From Hwanghaeella grinnelliae (GTDB taxonomy: Bacteria; Pseudomonadota; Alphaproteobacteria; UBA8366; Aestuariispiraceae), in assembly GCF_004005845.1 (NCBI RefSeq), contig NZ_SADE01000001.1, positions 1,550,001-1,614,000 on the forward strand: a DNA stretch of 64,000 nucleotides, given 5' to 3'. Position 1 is the first letter of the stretch; each line of letters opens with the position of its first letter. Of the stretch, positions 36,282 through 46,288 are shown piece by piece. The translations under genes were made by a program, and so were the position numbers. The notes beneath the pieces were generated by a model. It had not been told where the DNA came from, did no database searches, and was given only the letters and a program-made list of their open reading frames with translations.

Positions 36282-37880
36282 TTACGCGTCCTTGAACCAC
36301 CAACGTTCGAAGAACATGCGCCCGTCGACATCGTAGTTCGCGGACAGAGTGCCATGGCCGATTTTGTCGGAAATGCCGAAAACGTCATTGGCGAAGAAGG
36401 GAAGCAGCACGCCGCCGTCGTCGCGGACGATCCGCTGCATTTCCGCATACAGTTCGGTCCGTTTTGCATTGTCCAATTCCGACCGGGCTTCCACCAGCAG
36501 CTTGTTGAAGCGCTCATGGTCCCAATAGGTGTCGTTCCAGGACGCACCCTTGGCATAGGCCTGCGTCAGGATGCTGTCCGGTGTGGGATAGCCCGGCCAA
36601 TAGCAGGCGGTGAACGGCTTCTGCATCCAGACATTCGACCAATAGCCGTCTTTCGGCTCCTGTTTCACCGTGACCGTGATGCCGGCTTTTTTCGCCTGCT
36701 CGCTAATCAAGACCGCGGTGTCGACGGCGCCCGCGAAGGCCGCGTCGGACGCGCTGAGGGTGATGTCGAGGGAGGAAAGGCCGGCTTTTTTCAGATAATG
36801 CTTCGCCATGTCCGGGTCATATTCCCGTTGCTCCAACTCCGCGTTGAAGAATGGATAGGCGGCGCTGATCGGCTGGTCGTTCCCGATGGAGCCATGGCCG
36901 TGCAGGATGGTGCGTAGCAAATGGTCGCGGTCCACCGCGTGTTTGATTGCCATGCGCACATTGTTGTCGTCGAACGGCGCGGTATCGGTGCGCATCGGGA
37001 AGGTATACTGGGTCTTGCCCGCTACTTCCTCCACCACAATACCCTTCATGCCGGCCATGCGTCCGGCCGTTTTGAAGTCCAACCGGTCGACACCGTCGAC
37101 TTCGCCGCTGATCAGCGCGTTTTGGCGGGCTGCGGAATCCGGGATGGTTATCAATTCGGCGCTGGCGAAATGGCCGCGATCGTCCTGCCAATGGTTTGGG
37201 TGTTTTTCGTAACTCGCCCGGACCCCTGGTTCGAAGTTTTTCAGGATGTAAGCTCCGGCGCCGATGCCGCTTTGCCAATCCAGGCTGCCGTCACTGTTGG
37301 CCTGATAGATCGGGAAGTTGAAGCTGCTGAGTTTATAGGGGAAGTCCGCATCCCCTCCCGACAGGGTAACGATTACATCCATGCCGTCGGCCCGGATCTC
37401 TGTGATCGGATCAACCATGGTTTTTGCCGAAGACTCGGATTTTTCGCCGCGATGATGATTGATCGAGGCGATGACGTCGTCGGTGGTCAAGGATTTACCG
37501 TTGTGAAATTCGACGCCCTTGCGGATCTTGAAAATCCATTTTTTTGCGTCGGCGGAGGCTTCCCAGCCTTCGGCCAGTTTCGGGATCAGTTTCCCGTTGC
37601 CGTCCATTTCCGTCAGCGTGTTGGTGATCGCGTAATGGGTGGCGGATAGAAAACCGGTCAGGACCTTGCCCGGGTCCAACGTGTCGGACGTGCTGCCGTG
37701 GCCGATGCCGAAACGCATATGGCCGCCTTTCGGAACGGCGGCTTTTGTCGCACGGGGCAGGGATGTGGCGGCCATGCCTGCGATCCCCGCGGCGCTTATC
37801 GCGGTCGCCTGTTTCAGAAAGCCGCGCCGACCGAGTCCCCGGTCCAGCGATGGCCCCGCGTTGAATTTTGTATCCTTCAT
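36282..37880 (-). CDS. ABC transporter substrate-binding protein, dipeptide/oligopeptide (DppA) family, Tat-exported
   Basis: 532 residues from ATG 37880, preceded by GGGAG; a frame from 37976 would run through the operator and is rejected. The N-terminus has a twin-arginine signal (GRRGFLKQATAISAAGIAG, about residues 17-36) before the mature GGHMRFGIG. SBP family 5 hallmarks: LAEGWEASADAKKWIFKIRKGVEFHNG and the long two-lobe layout. Family members bind peptides, opines, glutathione or nickel. No permease or ATPase gene is adjacent, so it must use components elsewhere. Divergent from the TauD-type gene, with two operator palindromes between. Confidence 0.9.
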   Translation of the reverse strand: MKDTKFNAGPSLDRGLGRRGFLKQATAISAAGIAGMAATSLPRATKAAVPKGGHMRFGIGHGSTSDTLDPGKVLTGFLSATHYAITNTLTEMDGNGKLIPKLAEGWEASADAKKWIFKIRKGVEFHNGKSLTTDDVIASINHHRGEKSESSAKTMVDPITEIRADGMDVIVTLSGGDADFPYKLSSFNFPIYQANSDGSLDWQSGIGAGAYILKNFEPGVRASYEKHPNHWQDDRGHFASAELITIPDSAARQNALISGEVDGVDRLDFKTAGRMAGMKGIVVEEVAGKTQYTFPMRTDTAPFDDNNVRMAIKHAVDRDHLLRTILHGHGSIGNDQPISAAYPFFNAELEQREYDPDMAKHYLKKAGLSSLDITLSASDAAFAGAVDTAVLISEQAKKAGITVTVKQEPKDGYWSNVWMQKPFTACYWPGYPTPDSILTQAYAKGASWNDTYWDHERFNKLLVEARSELDNAKRTELYAEMQRIVRDDGGVLLPFFANDVFGISDKIGHGTLSANYDVDGRMFFERWWFKDA

Positions 37881-37937
37881 CGTTTCGTCTCCCTGGGGTT
37901 TCCCGTCCCCGTATTGTCCAAAAGCCAAGCTCCGTAA

Positions 37938-37976
37938 TGTTGAACGAATAACAAAACTTTGTTGAACAGCCAACAA
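37938..37976. promoter_or_regulatory. Two operator palindromes in the divergent promoter
   Basis: Site A, 37959-37976, is TTGTTG-AACAGC-CAACAA with perfect 6-bp arms. Site B, 37938-37953, is TGTTGAACGAATAACA, a looser copy. Both match the site at 34568. They lie between the starts of the binding-protein gene (leftward) and the TauD-type gene (rightward). Confidence 0.75.
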
Positions 37977-38067
37977 TTTTTATGAAAAGCATATGGGCCG
38001 GTCTTTTTGGAACGCGGGGATTTCTTCATTGGTGCAAAGGTGGGAATTGAACTAGCCTTATCCCATC

Positions 38068-38892
38068 ATGTTGGAAATACGCCCCATAACGACCGCCATC
38101 GGCGCGGAGATCTTCAACGCTGACCTGTCGCGCGATGATCATATCGAGGCCATACGGCAGGCTTTCATCGACCATTCCGTGATCGCCATCCGCGACCTGA
38201 ACCTAACACCTGATGATCAAATCGCCTTTGCGCGGCGGTGGGGCGCCATCAATGTGAACCGTTTTTTCAAACCGGTGGACGGTTATCCGGAAATCGCGAC
38301 GGTGTTGAAAGAGCCGGATCAGAAAGCCGCGATCGGCGAGGGGTGGCATACGGATCATTCCTATGATGTGGAACCGGCTGCCTGTTCCATGCTCTACGCC
38401 ATCGAAACGCCCGCTGTCGGCGGGGACACGGCCTTCGCATCCATGAATGCGGCCTATCTGGGTTTGTCGGAAGAGTTTCGCCGGATGCTCGGCCAATTGA
38501 AGGCCTGGCATTCTTCCCGCCATGTCTTTGGCAAGAACGCGGACCGTTCGTACCGGGCCGACACGGACCGGGTCGGGAACGCGGAAGCGGCGACACAGGA
38601 CGCTTGTCATCCCTTCGTGATCACGCATCCCTGGTCAGGCAAGCCGTGCCTGTATGTGAACAGTGTCTTCACGACCCATATCGACGGTTGGACGGCTGAG
38701 GAATCGGAACCTCTGCTGCAACAGATCTATACGCATTGCGTGAAACCGGAATACACCTGCCGGATCCGTTGGCGTCCCGGCACGCTGGGCATGTGGGACA
38801 ACCGCGCCACCTGGCACAAGGCGATAAACGACTATCACGGCTATCGTCGCCTGATGCACCGGATCACGGTTGAAGGTACGGCGCTTTGCTAA
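38068..38892 (+). CDS. TauD/TfdA-family 2-oxoglutarate dioxygenase
   Basis: 274 residues. The first iron pair is H-x-D in GWHTDHSYD (about residue 93), the distal His and 2OG-binding Arg are in MWDNRATWHKAINDYHGYRR (around 235-265), and GGDTAFASM is the usual central block. The family includes taurine, alpha-ketoglutarate-dependent sulfonate, phenoxyacetate and carnitine/betaine hydroxylases; the substrate cannot be chosen by sequence. No clear RBS is seen before ATG 38068. Probably controlled by the palindromes at 37938-37976 with the binding protein, which would supply its substrate. Confidence 0.9.
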   Translation: MLEIRPITTAIGAEIFNADLSRDDHIEAIRQAFIDHSVIAIRDLNLTPDDQIAFARRWGAINVNRFFKPVDGYPEIATVLKEPDQKAAIGEGWHTDHSYDVEPAACSMLYAIETPAVGGDTAFASMNAAYLGLSEEFRRMLGQLKAWHSSRHVFGKNADRSYRADTDRVGNAEAATQDACHPFVITHPWSGKPCLYVNSVFTTHIDGWTAEESEPLLQQIYTHCVKPEYTCRIRWRPGTLGMWDNRATWHKAINDYHGYRRLMHRITVEGTALC

Positions 38893-39752
38893 TCCCGGGC
38901 AGCAGCCACCTGCGCCCGACCGGCCTCCCGTTTGGCGTGGTCCGTGTTTTGATCCTTGCGGTGGTCGATTAATGGGCCGTCATAGGTGAAGGGGCAGGTG
39001 TGGATGACCGTCAGGTCGTCGGACAATAACGCGATATTATAGCTGGGCGCTTCATGGGTCATCGGCGCATCGTCCGCGGGGCCCAGGTCGAGCGCCACCT
39101 GGTGGTTGGTGCCGTAGAGGGTCGAAAAGGGAATGCCCCGCCAGCAGCCGGAAATCGGCCGGTGCACATGGCCGAAAAAATAGTGGCGGATATCGGCGCG
39201 GGTTTCCGCCAGCAGGGCGGCGACCTCCCGCCACTGCACCAGGCGAATCATATCCATCATGCGGATATGGATCTCGAAGGGCGGGTGATGGGCGAACAGA
39301 TAGACCGGCTGGTCCTCAGCCGCCGCCGCGTCCAGTTCCGCCTTCAGCCACGACTGCCGGTCCGCGTCGTACCAACCCGCATGGGTTCCTTCCTGAACCG
39401 TATCCAGCATCAGGAACCGGCCTGCCTCGGTCTCAACCCGATATTGCACGAAACCGTTCGAATCCGTGCTGGCGCCGGGGAAGGCCGCCAGGAAGGCGGG
39501 ACGCTCATCATGGTTGCCGATCAGCGGATACGCGGGAAAAGGCAGCCGGGCCAGTTCGCGTTTCAGGATCGTGTAGGCCGCGGCATCGCCCCAATGGGTC
39601 AGGTCGCCGGTCAGAACAAGGCAATCCGCGTCGCTGTGATGGGCGGCGATATGGGAAATCGCGGCCGTCAGCCGGGCTTCCGGATCCAGTCCGTATAGCG
39701 TCTTTCCGGGCGGCATCAGATGGGGATCGGTCAGGTGAATCAGCTTGGTCAT
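38889..39752 (-). CDS. Calcineurin-like metallophosphoesterase (CpdA/GpdQ type)
   Basis: 287 residues. All five metal-binding blocks are visible: LTDPHL (residue 7), TGDLTHWGD (about 48), GNHDERP (about 79), FAHHPP (about 153) and FGHVH (about 194). Enzymes of this class hydrolyse cAMP or glycerophosphodiesters with a di-metal centre. The stop overlaps the end of the TauD-type gene by four bases in a convergent arrangement. Substrate not determined. Confidence 0.9.
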   Translation of the reverse strand: MTKLIHLTDPHLMPPGKTLYGLDPEARLTAAISHIAAHHSDADCLVLTGDLTHWGDAAAYTILKRELARLPFPAYPLIGNHDERPAFLAAFPGASTDSNGFVQYRVETEAGRFLMLDTVQEGTHAGWYDADRQSWLKAELDAAAAEDQPVYLFAHHPPFEIHIRMMDMIRLVQWREVAALLAETRADIRHYFFGHVHRPISGCWRGIPFSTLYGTNHQVALDLGPADDAPMTHEAPSYNIALLSDDLTVIHTCPFTYDGPLIDHRKDQNTDHAKREAGRAQVAAARD

Positions 39753-39998
39753 GCGGGTATTCTCGAAAGGGGGGCGAAAACCTAGTCTAGTACCGCCCCG
39801 ATGGAAGGAAAAACACCGTATTTCGTTGTTACACCGGGGAGCATCATGCTAGATATAGGGTTCTCGGGTGTCAGAATTATGACCGTGCCGGATTTCTTCC
39901 GGTTCCGTCCTGCCCCCCGGTTACGACCCTTCCGGACGAGGCCCTCCCAGGCGCCGACCCGGCAGGATTCTTTCATGGTCTAGACTGCAGGTTCCGCT

Positions 39999-42845
39999 TT
40001 GTCCGATCCAGTTTCTCCGCCGCCGCCCGGTAGCCCGGGTTTCGAGGTCAATCCCATCTCCATCGAAGAGGAGATGAAGACCTCCTATCTCGCTTATGCG
40101 ATGAGCGTGATCGTCAGCCGTGCGCTTCCCGATGTGCGCGACGGCCTGAAACCGGTGCATCGCCGTATTCTCTACGCGATGAAGGAAAACGGCTACGATT
40201 CGTCCAAGCCGTACCGTAAATCGGCGCGTATCGTCGGGGACGTCATGGGTAAGTATCACCCGCATGGCGATTCCGCGATCTACGACGCGATGGTCCGCAT
40301 GGCGCAGGACTTCTCCATGCGCCTGCCCCTGATCGACGGTCAGGGCAATTTCGGGTCCATGGACGGCGACCCGGCGGCCGCGATGCGGTATACCGAAGCG
40401 CGGCTGTCCAAAGCGGCCGAAACGCTGCTGGACGATATCGACAAGGAAACCGTCGATTTCCAGAACAACTATGACGATTCCTCCAGCGAGCCAGTGGTTC
40501 TGCCGGCGCGCTATCCGAATCTGCTGGTCAATGGCGGCGGCGGTATCGCCGTGGGCATGGCGACCAACATTCCGCCCCACAACCTGAATGAAGTCGTCAA
40601 TGCCTGCATTGCCTTCATCGATGATCCGGGCGTCAGTATTGAACAATTGATGGAAATCGTGCCGGGGCCCGATTTCCCGACAGGCGGCATCATCCTGGGC
40701 CGGTCCGGCATCCGCTCCGCCCATCAGACGGGCCGCGGCTCGGTGATCATGCGGGCGCGGACCCATATGGAGGAAATCCGCGGGCGCGAGGCTATCGTCG
40801 CGACCGAAATTCCCTATCAGGTCAACAAGTCGCGCATGCTGGAACGCATCGCCGAAGTGGTGCGCGAAAAGCAGGTCGAAGGGATCGCCGATCTGCGCGA
40901 CGAATCCGACCGCGACGGCGTGCGCGTGGTGATCGAGCTGAAGCGCGACGCGGTCTATGACGTCGTCCTGGCGCAGCTTTACAGATACACCCCGATGCAG
41001 ACCAGTTTCGGCGTCAACATGCTGGCCCTGAACGGCGGCCGGCCGGAGATGTTGAACCTGAAGGACATCGTCGCGGCCTTCGTCGACTTCCGAGAGGAAG
41101 TGGTGACGCGCCGAACGGCCTTCGAATTGCGCAAGGCGCGGGAACGCGCCCATGTCTTGGCCGGCTTGCTGGTGGCGATCAGCAATTTGGACCCGGTGAT
41201 CGAATTGATCCGGGCCGCGCCGGACCCCGCGACCGCGCGGCAGGAATTGATGTCCCGCGACTGGGAAGCCGGCGACGTCGCCCCCTTCATCGCCTTGATC
41301 GACGATCCTGGGCATGAGGTGATCGACGGCAAATACCGCCTTTCCGAAGCCCAGGCGCGCGCCATCCTGGAATTGCGCCTGCAGCGCCTGACCGGCATGG
41401 AACGGGACAAGCTGGCGAACGAGACGGCGGAACTGGCCGATAAGATCCGTGATTTCCTGGAAATCCTGCAATCCCGGCCGCGCCGCCTTCAGGTCATGCG
41501 CGACGAGTTGATCGAAGTGCGCGATCAGTTCGGCACGCCGCGCCGCACCTCGCTGGAAGAGAACGAGTTCGAGCACGATATCGAAGACCTGATCCAGCGC
41601 GAGGACATGGTCGTCACTGTCACGCAGGGTGGGTATATCAAACGCGTGCCGCTCTCGACCTATCGGGCACAGCGCCGGGGCGGCAAGGGCCGGTCGGGTA
41701 TGTCGATGAAGGATGACGATGCGGTCGTGAACGTCTTCGTCACCTCGACGCATACGCCGGTGCTCTTCTTCTCCTCCTTCGGCATGGTGTACCAGATGAA
41801 GGTCTATCGTCTGCCGCTGGGAAGTCCCACGGCGCGGGGCAAGGCGCTGGTCAATCTGCTGCCGCTTTCCGAAGGGGAGTATATCAGCACGATCATGCCG
41901 CTGCCGGAGGATGAGGAAAGCTGGGGCGAATTGTTCGCCGTCTTCGCGACAGCGACCGGCAATGTCCGCCGTAACCGGCTCAGCGATTTCACCAATATCA
42001 AGGCGAACGGCAAGATTGCCATGAAGCTGGACGAGGGCGACCGCTTGATCGGCGTGCGCACCTGTTCGGAAGACGAGGATGTCTTCCTCTCCACCGCGCA
42101 GGGCGTTTGCATTCGTTTCCCGGTGCCGGACGTCCGCGTCTTCTCGGGCCGGACGTCCACGGGCGTGCGCGGCATCCGCTTGGCAGAGGGCGATGACGTG
42201 GTCTCGCTATCGCTGATGAACCACAGCAAGGCGACTTCGGACGAGCGCGAAGACTATCTTCGCGCCGCCGCCGCCAAGCGCCGCTTGGAAACCGCGGATT
42301 ACGCGGATGACCAGGAACGCCGCGCGAAAGACGAGGAAACGGCCAGCCTGTTGGAACAGGAACCCTATGCCGAGATGCATGAGGCTGAGGAATTGATCAT
42401 CACCGTGTCCGACGCGGGCTATGGCCAGCTTTCCTCCTGCTTTGACTACCGCATCACCGGGCGTGGCGGGAAAGGTATCGGCAATATGAATCTGGGCCGC
42501 GGGGACGACAGCCGAATTGTCGCCTCCTTCCGCCTTGTGCCGGAATTGGACGAGTTGGTCCTGGTCAGCTCCGCCGGTCAGATCATCCGTGCCCATGCCA
42601 ACGAAATCACCCCGAAACGCCGCGGCAGTATGGGCGTACGCATTTTCGATGTCGGCGCCGAGCAAAAGGTCGTCTCCGTCGCCCGACTGCGTGATGCCGA
42701 GGGGAGTGACGAGGAAGAAGGTGAGGAAGGCGAAGACGGCGAGAACGGGGTCGTTGTGAACGATGCCGATGCGCCGGCTTCACCCGAGACACCGGATGCC
42801 GGCGATGAAGGCGCGGAAGAAAGCGGCGAGGCCAACGAAGACTAA
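39999..42845 (+). CDS. gyrA: DNA gyrase subunit A
   Basis: 948 residues from TTG 39999. The frame is closed by TAG at 39981 and there is no other start before the conserved core, so TTG is used; [20 protein letters not shown] is a normal leader before [23 protein letters not shown]. The active-site Tyr131 is in MRYTEAR. The quinolone region reads HGDSAIYD with Ser92 and Asp96, the susceptible type. The C-terminal DNA-wrapping repeats are followed by an acidic tail rich in Glu/Asp. A 14-bp terminator hairpin follows. Confidence 0.97.
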   Translation: MSDPVSPPPPGSPGFEVNPISIEEEMKTSYLAYAMSVIVSRALPDVRDGLKPVHRRILYAMKENGYDSSKPYRKSARIVGDVMGKYHPHGDSAIYDAMVRMAQDFSMRLPLIDGQGNFGSMDGDPAAAMRYTEARLSKAAETLLDDIDKETVDFQNNYDDSSSEPVVLPARYPNLLVNGGGGIAVGMATNIPPHNLNEVVNACIAFIDDPGVSIEQLMEIVPGPDFPTGGIILGRSGIRSAHQTGRGSVIMRARTHMEEIRGREAIVATEIPYQVNKSRMLERIAEVVREKQVEGIADLRDESDRDGVRVVIELKRDAVYDVVLAQLYRYTPMQTSFGVNMLALNGGRPEMLNLKDIVAAFVDFREEVVTRRTAFELRKARERAHVLAGLLVAISNLDPVIELIRAAPDPATARQELMSRDWEAGDVAPFIALIDDPGHEVIDGKYRLSEAQARAILELRLQRLTGMERDKLANETAELADKIRDFLEILQSRPRRLQVMRDELIEVRDQFGTPRRTSLEENEFEHDIEDLIQREDMVVTVTQGGYIKRVPLSTYRAQRRGGKGRSGMSMKDDDAVVNVFVTSTHTPVLFFSSFGMVYQMKVYRLPLGSPTARGKALVNLLPLSEGEYISTIMPLPEDEESWGELFAVFATATGNVRRNRLSDFTNIKANGKIAMKLDEGDRLIGVRTCSEDEDVFLSTAQGVCIRFPVPDVRVFSGRTSTGVRGIRLAEGDDVVSLSLMNHSKATSDEREDYLRAAAAKRRLETADYADDQERRAKDEETASLLEQEPYAEMHEAEELIITVSDAGYGQLSSCFDYRITGRGGKGIGNMNLGRGDDSRIVASFRLVPELDELVLVSSAGQIIRAHANEITPKRRGSMGVRIFDVGAEQKVVSVARLRDAEGSDEEEGEEGEDGENGVVVNDADAPASPETPDAGDEGAEESGEANED

Positions 42846-42871
42846 ATCGCCCGCTCATGAAGGGTTGAAAT

Positions 42872-42903
42872 GAAAGAAGCCGCTCTTGGGAGCGGCTTCT
42901 TTC
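42872..42903 (+). terminator. Rho-independent terminator of gyrA
   Basis: Perfect 14-bp stem GAAAGAAGCCGCTC/GAGCGGCTTCTTTC with a four-base loop, 26 bases after the gyrA stop, ending in a T-rich 3' arm (TTCTTTCGTTT). It may also serve the converging leftward operon. Confidence 0.9.
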
Positions 42904-42931
42904 GTTTCGGCAGGCCGTGGCCGTCGGTCAC

Positions 42932-43822
42932 TCAATCGCCAAAACATGCTTTCAGCAAATCTGGTGAAAACCGGGTCGCACCCTCACTGTTGAGGTGATC
43001 CACGTCGCGAAAGAATCCACGGTTACGAACGGCGGCTCTGGCATCCCAATAATGTGCGCCGACCCGTGCTGCTTGGTTTTTGAAAAAGGCGATTTCCTCT
43101 TCATGTCCCGCGGACGAAGTAGCGGATGCCATGGCGGCGGCATAGTCTTCGGAAACGGGATAGCTTACGAGACATAGACGGGCGCCTTTTTCGACGAGCC
43201 AGTCGATCAGGGCCGCGTATTCCCTTCGTGCCGTTTCCACGTGTTCCGTCTCTCTGATTGTATGCCATGTCCGCCTGATTTGCGCATCGAGCAAGCGCTT
43301 CCGGGGCGGCACGGCTGAAAGATCGCCTGACGACAATAGCGACCCGAAATCCGTGACGGTGACTTTCGATTCCAAGTGACCGCCGTTTCGCAAAAATGTC
43401 TCCCAATATGCAAATGCACGGGAGCGGTGACGGACTGAGCGGATGTGAAGATTGGGAACGTCGTTGTCGATCTTGTGTCGACTATTGACGCGGTATGGAG
43501 CGAACAAATGCGGATCGGCTTGGAGAATGATCCGGCCCGGGGCGTGGTCAGAGAAGTAAGACATCGCCTTCACAGCCATGTCGTGAATATTTTCGGAAGG
43601 ATAGGCGAGATTGATAAAACCATCCGACGCATTGAATCCCCGCGCGGCGTGACTATCGCCGAACGCTGCGTCCGATACCTGCGACGTATTCAATAACCTC
43701 GAATGTGCGCCCAGCGTGTCTTGTGGCAGGACTTGGTCGCGGATGAGCCATTCGGTCGCCCCCACAAACCCGAAAAAGACAACTATGCAACTGGCGAAAA
43801 ATGCCAATACAGCGGCGTTCAT
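42932..43822 (-). CDS. SGNH/AlgX-like membrane-anchored protein of an MBOAT operon
   Basis: 296 residues from ATG 43822; a frame from 43876 would overlap the MBOAT gene. One N-terminal membrane anchor (AVLAFFASCIVVFFGFVGA, about 3-21) is followed by an extracytoplasmic domain. AFGDSHAARGF (about 73) is the Ser block of SGNH-fold esterases and acyltransferases, and DVDHLNSEGA-like DVDHLNSEGATRF near the end would give the Asp and His. Proteins of this kind partner with MBOAT enzymes in acetylating glycans (AlgI-AlgX/J logic). Last gene of a three-gene operon. Confidence 0.75.
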   Translation of the reverse strand: MNAAVLAFFASCIVVFFGFVGATEWLIRDQVLPQDTLGAHSRLLNTSQVSDAAFGDSHAARGFNASDGFINLAYPSENIHDMAVKAMSYFSDHAPGRIILQADPHLFAPYRVNSRHKIDNDVPNLHIRSVRHRSRAFAYWETFLRNGGHLESKVTVTDFGSLLSSGDLSAVPPRKRLLDAQIRRTWHTIRETEHVETARREYAALIDWLVEKGARLCLVSYPVSEDYAAAMASATSSAGHEEEIAFFKNQAARVGAHYWDARAAVRNRGFFRDVDHLNSEGATRFSPDLLKACFGD

Positions 43823-43841
43823 TCTCGGCCCGTGCCGGGGG

Positions 43842-45266
43842 TTAAAATTGGAAATAGATGAATGCATTGCTGCCACTCACATAGACTTTGAAAAGACACA
43901 CGGCGGAAAGCGATCCCAAAACCCCGGCGAATGCCATGGATGAGCGCGTGCTGACCGTTGCTGTCTTCAGTCGTTCAGTGATTTGGAGTGCATTAGGCAT
44001 GAACCATACCAAGGCCACCGAAACGGCCAGGAGTGCGATCCCCAAATCGGCTGTTTCATAAATTGCCAACTCCCAAATTCCGGGAGCCGTCTGTGCTGTC
44101 ATCGCGCGTACGATCGCCCCGGCTTGGGCGAAGTTTTCCGCTCGGAAAAACACCCAGGCGAAGACGACGCCTATAAAGGTCAGGATGGTGCTGATCAGGA
44201 CGGGGACGCGCAGGCGGCTGTGACGGAACCAGAGGTGGGCGACGGTCAGGTAAAAGCCGTGCAATGCTCCCCAGAACACGAACTGCCACCCGGCGCCGTG
44301 CCACAATCCGCCCAGCAACATCACTATCCAAAGGTTCGCATAGCGCCTTACCGGTCCGGAACGATTTCCCCCGAGCGGAAAGTACAAATAATCCCTCAGG
44401 AAAGTGGAGAGCGTCATGTTCCAGCGCTTCCAGAAATCGATGATGTTCGTAGCCTTGTACGGGGACCAGAAGTTGACCGGCAGAGTAAGGCCGAAGACGA
44501 GCCCTAGGCCCAGCGCCATGTCGGAATAGCCTGAAAAATCAAAGTAAATTTGGAAGGTGTAACAGAGCATGCCGAGCCACGCTTCGATCATGCTTGTCTC
44601 GACAGCCATGGACTGCGCCAGAAAAAGTCTGTCGGCGTAGACCGCCAAATTGTCTGCCAGCAGAACCTTTTTCGCCAACCCGATCGAAAACAAGATGACA
44701 CCGGCAGCGATATCTTCCGGCCGGAACCGAGCGAACCTGTTTCCGCCCAGCTGCGGTATGAGTTCGCTGTGGTGAACAATCGGCCCGGCGATCAATTGGG
44801 GAAAGAAGCTTATCAGGAAGACGTAGTTCAGCAGGGATCCGCTTCTCGTTTTCCCTTGGTATATGTCAACCAGATAGGCGATCTGCTGGAATGTGAAGAA
44901 AGAAATACCCAGCGGCAGTAGAATTGCGGGAAGGCCGGCATGGACGCCCGAAACCGCGAAAATCATATCGGCCAGAAATCCGGCGTATTTGAACCAGCCC
45001 AGCAAAGCCAAATTGAGGGCGATTGCAAACGCAGTGACGATTTTGCTGCGCGTCTGCGAAATCATACGCCCAAAGGCAAATGTGACGCCGATCGTGGCGC
45101 CCAGCAAAACGACGTATGGCGGATAGGTCCATCCGTAGAAAACGAATGACGCGATCACGAGATATGCAACAACGGATCGAGGCCCAAAGATCCGGGCGAT
45201 CAGAGCCGCCCCGAATACGACAATGGGCAAAAACCCGACAAGGAACGAAAGTGAGGAAAAAAGCAC
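43842..45266 (-). CDS. MBOAT-family membrane O-acyltransferase (AlgI-like)
   Basis: 474 residues from GTG 45266, which overlaps the TAG of the upstream gene (TAGTG); this gives the family N-terminus VLFSSLSFLVGFLP. About eleven membrane segments are seen. Landmarks: LGISFFTFQQIAYLVDIYQG, NFWSPYKATNIIDFWKRWNMTLSTFLRDYLYFPLGGNR (blocks of the PafA/AlgI active core), and GLWHGAGWQFVFWGALHG with the conserved catalytic His. It transfers acyl groups, often acetyl, across the membrane to a polysaccharide or other surface target, working with the SGNH-like protein downstream. Confidence 0.92.
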   Translation of the reverse strand: MLFSSLSFLVGFLPIVVFGAALIARIFGPRSVVAYLVIASFVFYGWTYPPYVVLLGATIGVTFAFGRMISQTRSKIVTAFAIALNLALLGWFKYAGFLADMIFAVSGVHAGLPAILLPLGISFFTFQQIAYLVDIYQGKTRSGSLLNYVFLISFFPQLIAGPIVHHSELIPQLGGNRFARFRPEDIAAGVILFSIGLAKKVLLADNLAVYADRLFLAQSMAVETSMIEAWLGMLCYTFQIYFDFSGYSDMALGLGLVFGLTLPVNFWSPYKATNIIDFWKRWNMTLSTFLRDYLYFPLGGNRSGPVRRYANLWIVMLLGGLWHGAGWQFVFWGALHGFYLTVAHLWFRHSRLRVPVLISTILTFIGVVFAWVFFRAENFAQAGAIVRAMTAQTAPGIWELAIYETADLGIALLAVSVALVWFMPNALQITERLKTATVSTRSSMAFAGVLGSLSAVCLFKVYVSGSNAFIYFQF

Positions 45267-46288
45267 TACGGTTGGCCCGTGTCCCTTTGCAGCTTCTCGT
45301 CTGCAGGGAAGCCGGCAAAGTGGCGCCAAATCTTCACAACCGGCGTGACGTATAGACCGAATAGCGAACGGTATTCCGGCAGTTCATCGTCTCCAATACC
45401 GAACTGCACGCGTTCGGTGTCCTTCGGGCAATACAATGTCCCAAAAAGACTGTCCCAAACGGAAAAGATGTGACCGAAGTTTTTATCGTAGTGCTGCTGA
45501 GACTTGCTGTGATGAACTTGATGCTGTGCCGGAGAAATGAACACACGATTCCAGAAGTCGCCGTAGGAAAGCCACAAATGGCTATGGCGTAAGTTGTAGC
45601 CGGCGATACGCCAAACCCAGATACCGATTAGCGAGCCGAAGACATAGATCGGCATCACGTCTTGCCCCAAAAACAGCACCCAAACGCCAATGCCGGCCCC
45701 CATGATGATGGACGTGCACACGGTCCCGAACAGCGCATCCAACGGATGGCGTCGAAGCGCTGTAATCGGTGTCAGCACTTCGGCTGAGTGATGCACCTTG
45801 TGCACTTCCCAAAGGACCGGAACCTTGTGCTTCAGGTAATGGGCATAGGTCGCGCTGAAATCCCAAAGTAAAACGATATAAACCGTATAGAGGATGCGCA
45901 AAGCCAGGGAGGAGTCGGTACCGGCTGTCTGCAGGCCAAGCACGGCGGCGAATTCCAGAATAGTATTCGAAATGATCGCCGGACTTAGAAACGTTGAGAC
46001 GGCAATCGCGAAAAGCACTATCTGGTTGATGGCAAAAACAGCGTAGTCCAGTTTTGCGGAGTCATGCATAAAGATCCGCCGCGGGAAAAGAAGCTGCATG
46101 GTTCTACGCAAGTCGACTTCTGATGAACCGGTTTTCTGCCGGCGCCGGTGACAAACAACGAAAAACGCGATGCAAAACGCGATGAATAGCGGGAAAATAC
46201 TCAAGAAGTGGCCCGGGTCGACAAAAACACGAAGCGTGACCGCCCAAATTGTTGCCAGTTGATCTGTTAACGAAAAATTGGACAGCAT
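45266..46288 (-). CDS. Sterol desaturase/fatty acid hydroxylase-superfamily membrane protein
   Basis: 340 residues from ATG 46288; the frame stretches to 46492 but the extra 68 residues are basic and domain-free, and the RBS is weak in either case. The di-iron His clusters are present: HYLKHKVPVLWEVHKVHHS, RRHPLD, NLRHSHLW and HQVHHS. Several membrane segments surround them. The family hydroxylates or desaturates membrane lipids, sterols or hopanoid-like molecules. It heads an operon with the MBOAT acyltransferase and SGNH-like protein, so its lipid product might be connected with surface acylation. Confidence 0.87.
   Translation of the reverse strand: MLSNFSLTDQLATIWAVTLRVFVDPGHFLSIFPLFIAFCIAFFVVCHRRRQKTGSSEVDLRRTMQLLFPRRIFMHDSAKLDYAVFAINQIVLFAIAVSTFLSPAIISNTILEFAAVLGLQTAGTDSSLALRILYTVYIVLLWDFSATYAHYLKHKVPVLWEVHKVHHSAEVLTPITALRRHPLDALFGTVCTSIIMGAGIGVWVLFLGQDVMPIYVFGSLIGIWVWRIAGYNLRHSHLWLSYGDFWNRVFISPAQHQVHHSKSQQHYDKNFGHIFSVWDSLFGTLYCPKDTERVQFGIGDDELPEYRSLFGLYVTPVVKIWRHFAGFPADEKLQRDTGQP

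Noticed and set aside
39921-41753. 610-codon open frame on the minus strand opposite gyrA
   Set aside because: It lies wholly over the gyrA coding region, is rich in His, Arg and Asp as expected from reading GC-rich codons backwards, and has no domain pattern.
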